From Bacteroidota bacterium (GTDB lineage: Bacteria; Bacteroidota; Ignavibacteria; Ignavibacteriales; Melioribacteraceae), in NCBI GenBank assembly GCA_021814855.1, contig JAKAHQ010000098.1, positions 1 to 5,127 on the forward strand: DNA of 5,127 nt. Direction: 5' to 3'. Positions within the stretch are counted from its first letter, which is position 1; each line of letters starts with the position of its first letter. Positions 4,948 to 5,127 of this stretch are shown here, one piece after another. The notes beneath the pieces are model-generated. The model saw only the letters and a program-made list of their open reading frames with translations. It was not told the origin of the DNA and did no database searches. The position numbers were made by a program, and so were the translations under genes.

Positions 4948-5127
4948 ATGGCGAGTAATGAAGGTGTTATTGCCCAAGTCATAGGTCCCGTTGTAGATAT
5001 TGATTTCCAAGACGGATACCTTCCAAAAATTTATAATTCGATTAAGATCCCAAGTAAAAATGTTGAAGGCCTTGACGAAGAATTGATAGTAGAAGCCCAG
5101 CAGCATCTTGGCGAAAATAGGATTCGT
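4948..5127 (+). CDS. atpD: F1F0 ATP synthase subunit beta, N-terminal 60 residues (3'-truncated by the window edge)
   Basis: The frame from ATG 4948 is open to the last base. It encodes the conserved N-terminal beta-barrel of the F1 ATPase beta subunit, the catalytic subunit of ATP synthase on the membrane-attached F1 head. Diagnostic stretches are GVIAQVIGPVVDIDF (6-20), LPKIYNSIKI (25-34) and EAQQHLGENRIR (49-60). The P-loop lies beyond the window. AAGGAG (4938-4943) precedes the start at 4-nt spacing. The gene upstream is not atpG or another ATP synthase gene. That fits lineages such as Bacteroidota, Chlorobi and Ignavibacteria, in which atpD and atpC form a separate small operon. The presence of atpC downstream is a prediction. 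Confidence 0.97.
   Translation, partial: MASNEGVIAQVIGPVVDIDFQDGYLPKIYNSIKIPSKNVEGLDEELIVEAQQHLGENRIR

Overview
The window looks like ordinary chromosomal DNA from an anaerobic or facultative bacterium of the Bacteroidota/Chlorobi/Ignavibacteria assemblage. That placement is an inference. It rests on AT-rich spacers, TTTG/TAnnTTTG-like promoter candidates, a VorB-type ferredoxin-dependent oxoacid oxidoreductase with separate delta, alpha, beta and gamma subunits, and an atpD gene whose upstream neighbour is not an ATP synthase gene. All genes are on the + strand. No tRNA, rRNA, CRISPR array, insertion sequence or phage gene was seen.

Layout. (1) 1-627: the C-terminal catalytic part of a dihydrolipoamide acyltransferase (E2 of a 2-oxoacid dehydrogenase complex), cut by the window edge. 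(2) 628-723: a short spacer containing a 74-nt imperfect inverted repeat. (3) 724-1629: lipA, lipoyl synthase, which makes the lipoyl cofactor carried by E2 proteins. (4) 1630-2053: a 424-bp AT-rich gap with no convincing gene. It holds several hairpins, weak promoter-like motifs and, just before the next gene, a strong terminator-like hairpin with a T tract. (5) 2054-4794: a tight four-gene operon for a 2-oxoacid:ferredoxin oxidoreductase in the order delta (2x[4Fe-4S] ferredoxin), alpha, beta (TPP-binding), gamma. The first two junctions are ATGA overlaps. The last is a 1-nt gap with a full Shine-Dalgarno sequence inside the preceding gene. (6) 4795-4947: a terminator hairpin and a candidate promoter. 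(7) 4948-5127: the start of atpD, the F1 ATP synthase beta subunit, cut by the right edge.

How the genes fit together. The window places a lipoate-dependent, NAD-linked oxoacid dehydrogenase component and its cofactor synthase next to a lipoate-independent, ferredoxin-linked enzyme for similar substrates. The alpha subunit carries the RGGPGLG signature I associate with VorB (branched-chain 2-oxoacid) annotations rather than the GPSTG-type signature of 2-oxoglutarate enzymes, so the substrate is left open with a lean to VorB-like. I found no clearly new biological system. The most testable unusual point is the leader of the oxidoreductase operon: a terminator-like hairpin ends 24 nt before the start codon, and a 23-codon ORF ends inside its loop.
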